A program made the position numbers and the translations under genes. 15,162 nt of DNA from an uncultured Ruminococcus sp. (GTDB lineage: Bacteria; Bacillota; Clostridia; Oscillospirales; Acutalibacteraceae), in NCBI GenBank assembly GCA_902762335.1, contig CACWNZ010000039.1:1-15162 (forward strand), written 5' to 3'. Of this stretch, positions 1 to 7,001 are shown piece by piece. The notes beneath the pieces were generated by a model. The model saw nothing but the letters and a program-made list of their open reading frames with translations. It was not told where the DNA came from and made no database searches. Each line of letters begins with the position of its first letter. The first letter of the stretch is position 1.

Positions 1-1
1 C

Positions 2-1060
2 GGCTCCGTCAAGGTAAAGGCGAGCACAAAGGGCGGCATTTCACCAGTGACCTACGCATTCCTCGTACGCAAGCCCGGGGGAAAGACGTGGATAACCGTT
101 AAGGATTATTCTTCAGATAGCTCAGTGACCTACAAACCCAAGAAAGAGGGTGTTTACACCTTCTATATCAAGACAAAGAGCGGCAACGGAGAGTATCTCT
201 CCAAGTTCCTCAACGTAAAGGTCACCGCCTCTACACTTGCAAATCATTCCACCGTATCGACAAAAACCATTGACTACGGCAAAACCGTCGTTCTCAAGGG
301 CGTAGCCTCGGGAGGAAAAGCTCCTTACGCCTATACCTACATGGCAAAGAAATCCGATTGGGCAAATTGGTACACCCTCAAGAGCAACGTAAAGGACACG
401 AGCTATACCTACAGACCCTCTTCGGCAGGAGATTACAATATCTGCATAAGGGTAAAGGACGCAACGGGACTTGAGCTGAATAAGTATTACGACATAAAGG
501 TATACAGCAAGCTTACAAATAAGTGCAGCGTTTCTCAGACTACAACTATTCCCGGTCAGACGGTCACGGTAAAGGGCGCAGCCGCAGGAGGCAAGTCACC
601 GTATCTGTATGCTTACTATTATAAGCACGAATCCGAAAGCTCCTTTACTAAGATATCGGCATTCTCGAATATAGCGTCGGGCAAATTCGTTCCGATGAAG
701 TCCGGCAAGTATACCGTAAGGACCAAGGTCAAGGATAAGACCGGAAACATAGTCGTCAAGGATATCACCGTGAACGCCTATACGACCCTTACAAACAAGT
801 CGAAGATCTCTTCAAACAAGATCACCTCGGGCAAGGTGCTCACCATAACCTGCGGCGCAAGCGGAGGCACCAGCCCGTATACCTATAACATAACCTATAA
901 GAAGCCCGGGGCAAAGGCTTTTGTCGGCGACAGCACGTTCGCATCTATGTCGCAGAAAAAGCTTACGCTTTCTACAAAGGGCGTGTTCACGATAAGAGTT
1001 ATCGTCAAGGACAGAAAGAACGTACTTATAGTAAAGGATTTCAAGGTGACGGTATCATAA
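2..1060 (+). CDS. Partial surface-type protein of tyrosine-rich ~93-residue repeats (3' end only)
   Basis: The reading frame is open from base 2 to the TAA at 1058-1060, so the true start lies left of the window; the internal GTG at 47 is not a start. The visible ~352 residues are one partial and three full repeats, the full ones starting near bases 239, 514 and 787. Each repeat has the pattern N-x-S-x-[IV]-S, a V-T/L-x-x-x-A-x-G-G stretch, P-Y-x-Y, a K-x-x-x-x-[FW] segment, G-x-Y-x-[IV]-R and a closing V-K-D. The same repeat ends the 2511-6167 protein and occurs once in the 10311-11084 protein. Such modules are annotated as triple-tyrosine or Ig-like repeats in Ruminococcus and are presumed beta-sandwich spacers or adhesion units of secreted proteins. 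Any catalytic or anchoring part would be upstream and cannot be seen, so function is unknown. Confidence 0.85.
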   Translation, partial: GSVKVKASTKGGISPVTYAFLVRKPGGKTWITVKDYSSDSSVTYKPKKEGVYTFYIKTKSGNGEYLSKFLNVKVTASTLANHSTVSTKTIDYGKTVVLKGVASGGKAPYAYTYMAKKSDWANWYTLKSNVKDTSYTYRPSSAGDYNICIRVKDATGLELNKYYDIKVYSKLTNKCSVSQTTTIPGQTVTVKGAAAGGKSPYLYAYYYKHESESSFTKISAFSNIASGKFVPMKSGKYTVRTKVKDKTGNIVVKDITVNAYTTLTNKSKISSNKITSGKVLTITCGASGGTSPYTYNITYKKPGAKAFVGDSTFASMSQKKLTLSTKGVFTIRVIVKDRKNVLIVKDFKVTVS

Positions 1061-1075
1061 GCAGATAACCCGCAA

Positions 1076-1136
1076 GGGGCTGTCGCGCTAAGACAGTCCC
1101 CGAAACAAAACCGGGCAGCCCGAAAGGGTTGCCCGG
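1076..1136. terminator. Tandem hairpins, probable bidirectional transcription stop
   Basis: Two hairpins follow the stop codon at 1060. The first has a 9-bp stem (1076-1084 with 1092-1100, one G.U). The second is an 11-bp GC-rich stem (1111-1121 with 1126-1136, one G.U) closed by a GAAA loop. Neither has a good T-tract on the + strand. On the - strand the second is followed by GGTTTTGTTTCG, so it would act better against leftward transcripts. Confidence 0.55.
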
Positions 1137-1364
1137 TTAGTGCTTTCATAGTATAATTTAACGTTACCTGTATTTCTACACCGGCTTCAGAACATTCCTT
1201 CAGCTCCGATAAGGAAACTGTTATCGTGTGGGATTTTTGCTGTACCGGTGACATCGTTTGTTCAGAAGCCCGGCTCAGATTGTCGGAAGGTAGCACCGTT
1301 TTTTGGCAGAAGAAAGCCCCCGGTTTTGTCCGGGGATTGGATTTAAGTTCATCAATCATGGTTT
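1137..1364. other. Non-coding spacer with one weak leftward terminator
   Basis: No supported gene is seen here. At 1318-1323/1330-1335 a CCCCGG/CCGGGG stem lies 30 bases beyond the stop of the leftward gene at 1365. On the - strand it is followed by GGGCTTTCTTCT, a plausible but weak intrinsic terminator for the 1930-1365 gene pair. Confidence 0.4.
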
Positions 1365-1613
1365 TTATATCATATCGGCATTTCTTGCCTCCACTTCAGC
1401 ATTCGTAGCAAGAACATCTTCGATGAAGCCGTCCTCCTCTGCGATCCATTTTGTTGCATACTTGTTAAACCAATCCTCATCGAAGAAGGTGAATATCTGT
1501 ACCGTTATCCCTTCGTTGGTTTCTTCTTCATTGCCATACGAAACATACTTGCCTTTACCGATTTTTTGGGATTTGACTTCTCCCATGACAAAGTCAATGA
1601 TACCCCATTTCAC
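1365..1613 (-). CDS. Small hypothetical protein, second gene of a two-gene unit
   Basis: An 82-residue protein starting at GTG 1613 in a GTGA overlap with the stop of the upstream gene, so its translation is probably coupled to that gene. An SD-like GGAAAAGAG lies just before the start, inside the upstream gene. The protein is acidic and soluble, with no signal peptide or membrane segment. Its C-terminal part has D-W-F-x(6)-K-W followed by an acidic E-E-D-G-F-I-E-D-V stretch, which resembles E-W-F-x(6)-K-W and an acidic tail in its neighbour, hinting at common descent. I do not recognise the family. Small unknown soluble pairs like this are common cargo of mobile or defence regions, but nothing in the sequence proves that here. 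Confidence 0.6.
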   Translation of the reverse strand: MKWGIIDFVMGEVKSQKIGKGKYVSYGNEEETNEGITVQIFTFFDEDWFNKYATKWIAEEDGFIEDVLATNAEVEARNADMI

Positions 1614-1930
1614 TCTTTTCCGTTTTCATGCTCCAAAAACTTCTGATGTTCCTCAAGACAATCCTCAGATCCCTCATCGTAATAATACAGCCATTTATCG
1701 GCGCACGATATGAACCACTCTGTTCTTGGTAATATCATAAGAAACGCAGCGAACACTTCTTCATATTTCTCGCTCTCATTCCTTACCTGATAAACTCCCT
1801 CGGAAAGTTTATCAATGCTTCTGTGTTCCATCAGAGTATCTAACATAGCATAAAGCTGTTCGACCGTGTATTTACCATACTGCTTTACCTTTTCTTCATC
1901 AAAATGGATCTCAAATCTTCTCAAACTCAT
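1610..1930 (-). CDS. Small hypothetical protein, first gene of a two-gene unit
   Basis: A 106-residue protein starting at ATG 1930, with a strong AGGAGG ribosome binding site at 1939-1944, 8 bases upstream. It is charged and soluble, begins MSLRRFEIHF, and has a helical-looking middle (EQLYAMLDTLME) and an acidic, aromatic C-terminal region with E-W-F-x(6)-K-W-L-Y-Y-Y. It has no signal peptide. Its stop overlaps the start of the next gene by four bases, a typical operon arrangement. The family is not recognised. The surrounding DNA is AT-richer than the repeat genes on either side, which fits an acquired segment but is not proof of transfer. Confidence 0.65.
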   Translation of the reverse strand: MSLRRFEIHFDEEKVKQYGKYTVEQLYAMLDTLMEHRSIDKLSEGVYQVRNESEKYEEVFAAFLMILPRTEWFISCADKWLYYYDEGSEDCLEEHQKFLEHENGKE

Positions 1931-1947
1931 TTTTTCTTCCTCCTAAG

Positions 1948-2163
1948 TTATTCCGCTGCACCGGGAACGGACAAATCATCAAAACCATTATCCTCTTTTT
2001 CATGCAATGCTTGTTATTCCTGCGGCAAAGGTGGCTGATCTGTTTGAATGACGTAAACGATACCCTTTTAGTCAAAAACTGTTGTGCAAGCGACTGTTCT
2101 GTCATCTTGTGATAGCCTGTAAGCAGTCCCGTCGGAAACAAGCGAAACTCTTTGCCGTAATAT
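1948..2163 (-). pseudogene. Possible decayed small gene with two in-frame TAA codons
   Basis: On the - strand a protein-like frame runs from about 2163 to a TAA at 1950-1948 and is interrupted by TAA at 2070-2068 and 2016-2014. The three open pieces look like real protein: one has VSDGTAYRLSQDDRTV, the second is KGIVYVIQTDQPPLPQE, the third ends FDDLSVPGAAE. Both interruptions could arise from CAA to TAA changes. An SD-like GGAGGTGA sits at 2183-2176 before the frame, but no standard start codon follows at good spacing. It lies directly upstream of the 1930-1365 gene pair and could be its decayed first gene. Family unknown; another frame of this stretch is also open, so this call is weak. Confidence 0.25.
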
Positions 2164-2354
2164 TTTGTGCTTTGCTCACCTCCATTATATAACGTTTTGA
2201 CTGACAGGGAAAGAGTGAATTTTGTGGTTGTACGTTTTTGTGTACCTGATATAGTTGGTCTCTGTTCCGTGTACAGTCTGCATTATTCAAAAATATCAGC
2301 CTGAGTTCGATACAGATACTATATTGAAAAAACTTTTTCAGCTCCGAAATAAAA

Positions 2355-2389
2355 CGAAGCTCCGGTCGCATTCAGCGGCGGGAGCTTCG
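2355..2389. terminator. Orphan terminator-like hairpin
   Basis: A 9-bp perfect stem (2355-2363 with 2381-2389, CGAAGCTCC/GGAGCTTCG) has an inner GC-rich extension. It is followed by CTTTCTTGAT on the + strand and by TTTTATTT on the - strand. No intact gene ends into it on either side. The AAGCTCC/GGAGCTT core resembles the stem after the gene ending at 6167. Confidence 0.45.
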
Positions 2390-2454
2390 CTTTCTTGATA
2401 TATATAATATACGAAAACTTAGCGGAATATTTTTCACTGTTCTTTCTTGTGTTT

Positions 2455-2503
2455 TTGAATAAAAAATGGTATATTTAAGGTAATAAATAATTTGGAAAGG
2501 CGG
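2455..2503 (+). promoter_or_regulatory. Leader of the phosphoesterase gene: weak promoter candidates and RBS
   Basis: The ATG at 2511 is preceded by a purine-rich GGAAAGGCGG (2494-2503) that serves as ribosome binding site. Upstream, TTGAAT (2455-2460), TATATT (2470-2475) and TAATAA (2481-2486) are possible promoter elements, but no pair has both good matches and ideal spacing. Confidence 0.3.
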
Positions 2504-2510
2504 TCACGGC

Positions 2511-5500
2511 ATGAAAACGGCAAAAAAATCACTTGGCAGTATTATAGCACTTGCGTGTGTGATATCAATGCTGCTTGCGTTTGCGGGTATTCCCGTAAAT
2601 GCTCAGACTCAGGCGAGCATAAGCTATTCCTTCGCCGAGCAGAAGGCGGGTTATGCTCAGGGTACTATATCCTTCACGGCAGACGCTAAAGGCACATACG
2701 AGCTTTATTGGACAGACTCTCAGGGAAAGATCCTTGACGGCTATTATCCGATAGATACGCTCAATATGAGCGCGGGCGAAACACAGACCATTAAAATGGG
2801 CTATCATACCGCGATACCCGCAAACGCGGCAAAGATAGTAGCAGTCACAAGCAAAAGCGCTCAGCCGACGGCGGTCTATGTATTCCCGCAGAGCAAAAGG
2901 CTGTCTGCGGCAAGCGGAACGAAGCTCTATTCCTTCAGCGCCTATTCCGATATACATATCGACAGGGGCAGCGGCTGGTACTGTGATGCCGACACGCACC
3001 TTAAAGAGGGTCTGCAGTATGCGGCAAACAAAGGCTCCGATTATATTATAGTATCGGGCGACGTTGTTACAAACGATTCCGGACCCGACAAGGAGTGGAA
3101 GGCATATCAGAAGATACTCAGCGAAAGCAGCTACGTCAATCCCGTGTGGGAGTCTGACGGCAACCATGATATGCGCCAGGACGTTGAGAGCGGCATAAGC
3201 TCGTTTATAAAGCACAGCGGCACTGACAGCGTAAAGAGCTCGAATAAGAAGCCTTATTTCTATATGGTAGAGGAGAAAACGGGCGACGTGTTCATATTTA
3301 TGGCTCTTGAGCTGAATAAAAACCCGAACGACGCCGCAGAGTTTACCGATACTCAGCTTACATGGGCAGAAAATCTGATAAAGCAGTACACCGCAAAGAA
3401 GGTAAACGTATTTCTTGTTCAGCACTCGCCGATCAAAAAATACGGCGCGGGCGACAGAATGAGCGATCCCCTTTATAAGGGACTTCTTAATACGAAATAT
3501 GAGGCAAACGCTAAGTTCAAGGAACTGATACAGAAATATCCTAATGTAGTATGGGTATCGGGTCATACTCACGAGGATCTCGATATGGAATATAACTATT
3601 CCGACGAGAACAACGAAGCCTGCCACATGATCCATATTCCGTCCCTTGCGGGCTCTACAAAGGCAAATGCCGCTAAAAACGATCTCGAGAGAAACAAGGG
3701 TCACGGCTTCAATTCGCAGGGCTATTATACAGAGGTATATCAGAACGAGATAGTATTCTACGGAGTAAATCTTTCGGATAAGCTGATCTATCCTAAATAC
3801 TCCTATATCATGGAGAGCTCCCGCACTGCTTCTTCGCCTGTGTGTGAGAATACTGCAGACCCCGCGCTTACGGGCGTTGAGACGGATATAACCGCAGAGC
3901 TTGCCAAGGTATCGAGCATTCTTTCAAAGTATTATCAGTATTCATCATACGATCAGTATCAGGCGCTCAAAAAGCTCTATTATCAGTACAGGAACAGCAC
4001 TAAGGCGGATCAGGTCGTCATCACTATGTTTGAGGACAGAATAACCGCCCTTTCACAGCATACGGGCGCAATATCCGTTCAGCCTCTCAGAGACACCTAT
4101 TATTTCGAGAACAATAAGTCCTGGAGCAAGGTTTACGGCTATGCATGGAACGGCTTGGTGCATAACGCCGAATGGCCCGGCGTCAAGCTCAGCAAAGTTG
4201 GCGAGAGCAACGGAAACGACGTTTACGTTGTAAAGTTCAGCAGCGCCGGACAATATCCCAATCTGATATTTACTGACGGCAGCAGCCAGACTATCGACAT
4301 AGACCTTGCAGACCACAGCGGAAACTGCTTCAAGCTCGGAAGCACCAAGGACGGAAAATACACCGTAAGCAGCTATAGCTTCAGTCCCTCCGGAACGGTT
4401 ACCGATCCCGAGCAGCCCGAGCCCACCGTGCAGAGTGATTACGCGCTGCTCTATTACATAAGCGGCGAGCACGATTGGAGCGACACGAGCAAGCTGTTTA
4501 CGCTCAAAAACGGCACCTATACATACAAGCTTACCTCAAAGGGTACGTCAAATATCAGCTTCAGTCTTTATGACAAGATTAACAAGAAATACCTCAGCAT
4601 GGAGACGAGCGCAAGCCTCACCTACGCCACAGGACAGACAAGCAGCTATACGCTCGTTACAAGATCATCAAGAGGCAACAGCATAACCGTAAAGGGTATG
4701 ACCGCAGGCGCGGTGCTCAGCATTACCTACGACCCCGCAACTAAGGGTGTATCCGTATTCTGCGGAGATCTCCCCGATCCGCTTGAGAACACCTCTACAA
4801 TATCTGCCGGCACGATAAAGGCGGGCAGCTCCGTTACGGTGCAGTGCTCATCAAAGGGCGGCACAGGCGGAACGACCTACGCGGTATACAGCAAGCTTTC
4901 AACAGCGACCTATTATTCTACCGTAAGCGATTTCTCATCTGCGGCAGCTGCAGTTTTCACCCCTTCAAAGGGCGGAACATATTATATCCGCACAAAGGCT
5001 AAGGACAGCAGCGGTACTGTATCGGTCAAGGATATCATACTCACCGTTACCGATACGGCGCTCAGGAACAACTCCGTAATAAGCTCGTCAGAGTCAACTG
5101 CGGGCGGTACCGTTACAGTTACGGCGGCCGCCTCGGGCGGAACGGCGCCCTACAGCTATGCGGTATATTACAAGACCTCGTCGGCGACCTACTATTCTAC
5201 CGTTAAGGACTACGGCACCGCGCAGACCATAAACGTATCCACACCCTCCGCAGGTGTCTGCAATATCCGCGTAAGAGTCAAGGACAGCGCGGGAGCAACG
5301 GTAGATGCAGGCTTTGACGTTACCGTCAGCGGCGCTGCGCTATCGAACAAGTCTGTGATAAGCTCTTCGGCAGTAACCGCAGGCGAAAGCGTCACCGTAA
5401 ATTCGGCGGCAGCAGGCGGAACAAGTCCGTATCAGTACGCTCTGTACTACAAGAAGTCGTCGGCAAAATACTACAGCACGGCGCGCGACTACTCATCTTC

Positions 5501-6167
5501 GGCAAAAATATCGCTCAGGCTCAGCGAGGCGGGTACCTATGACCTGCGCGCAAGGGTAAAGGACAGCGCAGGCACAACGGCAGACAAGAACTTTACCGTG
5601 ACCGTAAGCAAGGCGGAGCTTGCAAACAATTCTACCCTCAGCGCGGCAAGCTTTGCTCTCGGCGGCAAGACGACCATTAAGGCTGCTGCAGCCGGCGGAA
5701 CGGGATATTACACCTATGCCGCATATTACAAGCTTTCTACAAGCAAATATTTCACCACGATAAGCGGCTTCGGCTCAGGCAGCAGCATAAGCTTTACCCC
5801 CTCCGAGTCGGGCAAATACACTATACGCACAAAGGTCAAGGACAGCGACGGTACTATCGCCGTCAAGGATCTCACGCTTACCGTAGCCAAGACTCTCGGC
5901 AATGCCTCTACGGTTTCGGCGTCGTCCGTATCACTCGGCAGCGGGATCACCGTTACCTGCAAATCTACGGGCGTATATTCCAACTGCACCTATGCAGTTT
6001 ACTACAAAAAGAGCTCGTACACCTATTACACCACCGTTCAGGATTTCGGCGCCAACAAGACGGCAGTCATCACTCCTCAGGCAAAAGGCACCTACAATAT
6101 CCGCACGAAGGTCAGAGATGCCGCAGGCACTACAGTAACAAAGGACTTCACGGTCAAGGTCGTATGA
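2511..6167 (+). CDS. Secreted metallophosphoesterase with CBM26-like starch-binding module and five tyrosine-rich repeats
   Basis: A 1218-residue exported protein. Residues 1-31 are a Sec signal peptide: basic start, hydrophobic core, cleavage after VNA. A calcineurin-like metallophosphoesterase domain (about 139-420) carries the full metal-ligand set: DIH (147-149), GD (183-184), GNHD (217-220), H305 in QHSP, and GHTH (351-354). A helical tyrosine-rich linker (about 455-518) follows. Residues about 528-625 resemble a CBM26 starch-binding module (YYFENNKSWS, WPGVKL, LIFTDGSSQT, NCFK). Residues about 642-757 form another beta-rich module, unidentified. Five repeats start at 759, 852, 945, 1038 and 1130. 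Known for the families: two-metal phosphoester hydrolysis and alpha-glucan binding. Inferred: an extracellular phosphatase or phosphodiesterase held on starch or the cell surface. No LPXTG or dockerin is visible, so anchoring is unclear. The gene appears monocistronic, with a strong hairpin 30 bases after its stop. Confidence 0.88.
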   Translation: MKTAKKSLGSIIALACVISMLLAFAGIPVNAQTQASISYSFAEQKAGYAQGTISFTADAKGTYELYWTDSQGKILDGYYPIDTLNMSAGETQTIKMGYHTAIPANAAKIVAVTSKSAQPTAVYVFPQSKRLSAASGTKLYSFSAYSDIHIDRGSGWYCDADTHLKEGLQYAANKGSDYIIVSGDVVTNDSGPDKEWKAYQKILSESSYVNPVWESDGNHDMRQDVESGISSFIKHSGTDSVKSSNKKPYFYMVEEKTGDVFIFMALELNKNPNDAAEFTDTQLTWAENLIKQYTAKKVNVFLVQHSPIKKYGAGDRMSDPLYKGLLNTKYEANAKFKELIQKYPNVVWVSGHTHEDLDMEYNYSDENNEACHMIHIPSLAGSTKANAAKNDLERNKGHGFNSQGYYTEVYQNEIVFYGVNLSDKLIYPKYSYIMESSRTASSPVCENTADPALTGVETDITAELAKVSSILSKYYQYSSYDQYQALKKLYYQYRNSTKADQVVITMFEDRITALSQHTGAISVQPLRDTYYFENNKSWSKVYGYAWNGLVHNAEWPGVKLSKVGESNGNDVYVVKFSSAGQYPNLIFTDGSSQTIDIDLADHSGNCFKLGSTKDGKYTVSSYSFSPSGTVTDPEQPEPTVQSDYALLYYISGEHDWSDTSKLFTLKNGTYTYKLTSKGTSNISFSLYDKINKKYLSMETSASLTYATGQTSSYTLVTRSSRGNSITVKGMTAGAVLSITYDPATKGVSVFCGDLPDPLENTSTISAGTIKAGSSVTVQCSSKGGTGGTTYAVYSKLSTATYYSTVSDFSSAAAAVFTPSKGGTYYIRTKAKDSSGTVSVKDIILTVTDTALRNNSVISSSESTAGGTVTVTAAASGGTAPYSYAVYYKTSSATYYSTVKDYGTAQTINVSTPSAGVCNIRVRVKDSAGATVDAGFDVTVSGAALSNKSVISSSAVTAGESVTVNSAAAGGTSPYQYALYYKKSSAKYYSTARDYSSSAKISLRLSEAGTYDLRARVKDSAGTTADKNFTVTVSKAELANNSTLSAASFALGGKTTIKAAAAGGTGYYTYAAYYKLSTSKYFTTISGFGSGSSISFTPSESGKYTIRTKVKDSDGTIAVKDLTLTVAKTLGNASTVSASSVSLGSGITVTCKSTGVYSNCTYAVYYKKSSYTYYTTVQDFGANKTAVITPQAKGTYNIRTKVRDAAGTTVTKDFTVKVV
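4785..6164 (+). repeat. Five tandem ~279-bp coding repeats (tyrosine-rich modules)
   Basis: Units begin at 4785, 5064, 5343, 5622 and 5898, a period of 93, 93, 93 and 92 codons. They share phrases such as AxYYKxSxxxYYTT and V-K-D-S-x-G. Copies are diverged at base level but close enough for slippage or recombination to change their number. Confidence 0.85.
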
Positions 6168-6197
6168 CACCATGAAGATAATTGAATGATCAACCAA

Positions 6198-6231
6198 CAA
6201 AGCTCCCGTTGCGAAAGTAACGGGAGCTTTG
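6198..6231 (+). terminator. Hairpin terminator after the phosphoesterase gene
   Basis: A perfect 13-bp stem (6198-6210 with 6219-6231) closes an 8-base GCGAAAGT loop, 30 bases downstream of the TGA at 6165-6167. The T-tract is poor (TTTG then AAAATCTTC), but the stem is very stable. Confidence 0.65.
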
Positions 6232-6543
6232 AAAATCTTCACTGAAAAAGATAGATCTGCGATATAGTGAAGGAACTGAACTCAGGCAAGTATTTAATGA
6301 ATAACGTAAACGGAAAGTTGTTTTGCTGTTTCCGGTTTTTGTCTGAACGATAGTTTTTCTTTTTATAATAAAAAAATAAAAAAGAATAAATAATAATACA
6401 GAAACGCCCCTCGGCACTTCTTTTTTCGTTATTATTTATTCTCTGTTCTTTATTATTTGAGCCCCGGCACGTCAGTGACGGGCGTTTTCTAAAGGAACCA
6501 AAAAAGATATTTCTTGCGGCGCGGCGCAGGACTCGAACTCCTG
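6232..6543. other. AT-rich gene-free spacer with inverted repeats
   Basis: No supported gene. The spacer contains a perfect 14-bp AT-only-cored inverted repeat (6383-6396 with 6429-6442), a flanking GAAACGCCC/GGGCGTTTTC pair near 6401 and 6479, a near-direct repeat GCCCCTCGGCAC / GCCCCGGCAC, and a tRNA-3'-end-like scrap near 6517-6543. Confidence 0.5.
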
Positions 6544-6597
6544 AAAAACAAAGCGACCGCAGGGAGCGACTACGCGAATCGTCCCGTGCGGTCACGC
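6544..6597 (-). terminator. Rho-independent terminator of ssrA
   Basis: Starting six bases beyond the tmRNA 3' end, a long GC-rich stem (6582-6597 with 6553-6565, two bulges) is followed on the - strand by TTTGTTTTT (6552-6544). This is a classical intrinsic terminator for the leftward tmRNA transcript. Confidence 0.8.
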
Positions 6598-6602
6598 ACT
6601 TC

Positions 6603-6953
6603 TGGAGGCGAGGGGAATCGAACCCCTGTCCAAAAAGCACTTACAACGGTTTTCTCCGAGCGCAGCTGCCGTTTTAGGATTCCCCCGACACAGTGTCCGG
6701 CAGCGGACCCTGTGCTTCGGTAGTCTTTAGTTCATGACGGCGGTCAAGACGTCCCGCCGTTCACGTTCACCACTGATCGACGCCCTTACGGGACCGTGGT
6801 GCTTCCCGTAAGAACGCTTGCGCTAATTAAGCGGCAAGGGCAACAGGTGTTTTGTTGTCGTTTGTTTTTAAGTCTGCGGATTTTATAGCGGTTCTGCAGT
6901 GCCGCTGCTCGCTTGCCGAAGCTTATACTCCCTGTCGAAGCCGTTACGCCCCC
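6603..6953 (-). ncRNA. ssrA: tmRNA (transfer-messenger RNA)
   Basis: A 351-base RNA that rescues stalled ribosomes together with SmpB. The 5' end GGGGGCG (6953-6947) pairs over 7 bp with the 3' CGCCTCC (6610-6604); the discriminator base is A at 6603. The tRNA-like T arm is AGGGGTTCGATTCCCCT, and the 5' domain reads GGCTTCGACAGGG as in other tmRNAs. The tag frame begins at GCA 6877-6875 and ends at TAA 6829-6827, encoding ADLKTNDNKTPVALAA; the small nonpolar end (VALAA) matches known degradation signals. Several GC hairpins after the tag fit the pseudoknots. The 3' CCA is not encoded: GAA follows the discriminator base. The gene lies 48 bases after smpB in the same direction and has its own terminator. 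Confidence 0.95.
6827..6877 (-). other. tmRNA proteolysis-tag reading frame
   Basis: Sixteen codons plus TAA, from resume codon GCA (6877-6875): ADLKTNDNKTPVALAA. The sequence before it, TAAAATCC, occupies the resume-codon-setting position. The hydrophobic ALAA end is the protease-recognised part. Confidence 0.85.
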
Positions 6954-7001
6954 GTGTATAAGACCTCCGCGTACCAAAATACACGGAGAACGGTCTGTGA
7001 A

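Larger units (their letters stand above)
1931..2510. other. Spacer between divergent units (decayed gene, hairpin, leader)
   Basis: Apart from the possible decayed gene and the hairpin listed separately, I see no gene here. The stretch is AT-rich, especially 2390-2490 just before the secreted phosphoesterase gene. Confidence 0.4.

Noticed and set aside
895..1359. Minus-strand 154-residue open frame with a protein-like middle (LSELKECSEAGVEIQVTL)
   Set aside because: It runs through two hairpins and antisense to the repeat gene, has no ribosome binding site, and overlaps well-supported coding sequence. A decayed gene end within 1140-1260 cannot be excluded but is not supported.
2184..2189. 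Perfect TATAAT on the minus strand
   Set aside because: There is no good -35 at usual spacing, and the transcript would start within the SD-like GGAGGTGA, so it is probably not a promoter for that frame.
2102..2371. Minus-strand 89-residue frame starting near 2371
   Set aside because: It passes through the 2355-2389 hairpin, has no RBS at its start, and its composition is not convincing. The nearby frame with two TAA codons reads more like protein.
2565..3704. Minus-strand 379-residue open frame
   Set aside because: It lies wholly antisense to the metallophosphoesterase domain, whose motifs are intact. The frame is open because of codon bias, and no RBS is seen.
4053..4472. Minus-strand 139-residue open frame
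   Set aside because: It is antisense to the CBM26-like region and has no independent evidence.
4785..6164. CRISPR-like regular repeats
   Set aside because: The ~279-bp period is protein-coding, with diverged units and no spacers.
6239..6723. Short frames over the ssrA terminator and tmRNA 3' end
   Set aside because: They lie in AT-rich spacer or structured RNA and are explained by ssrA.
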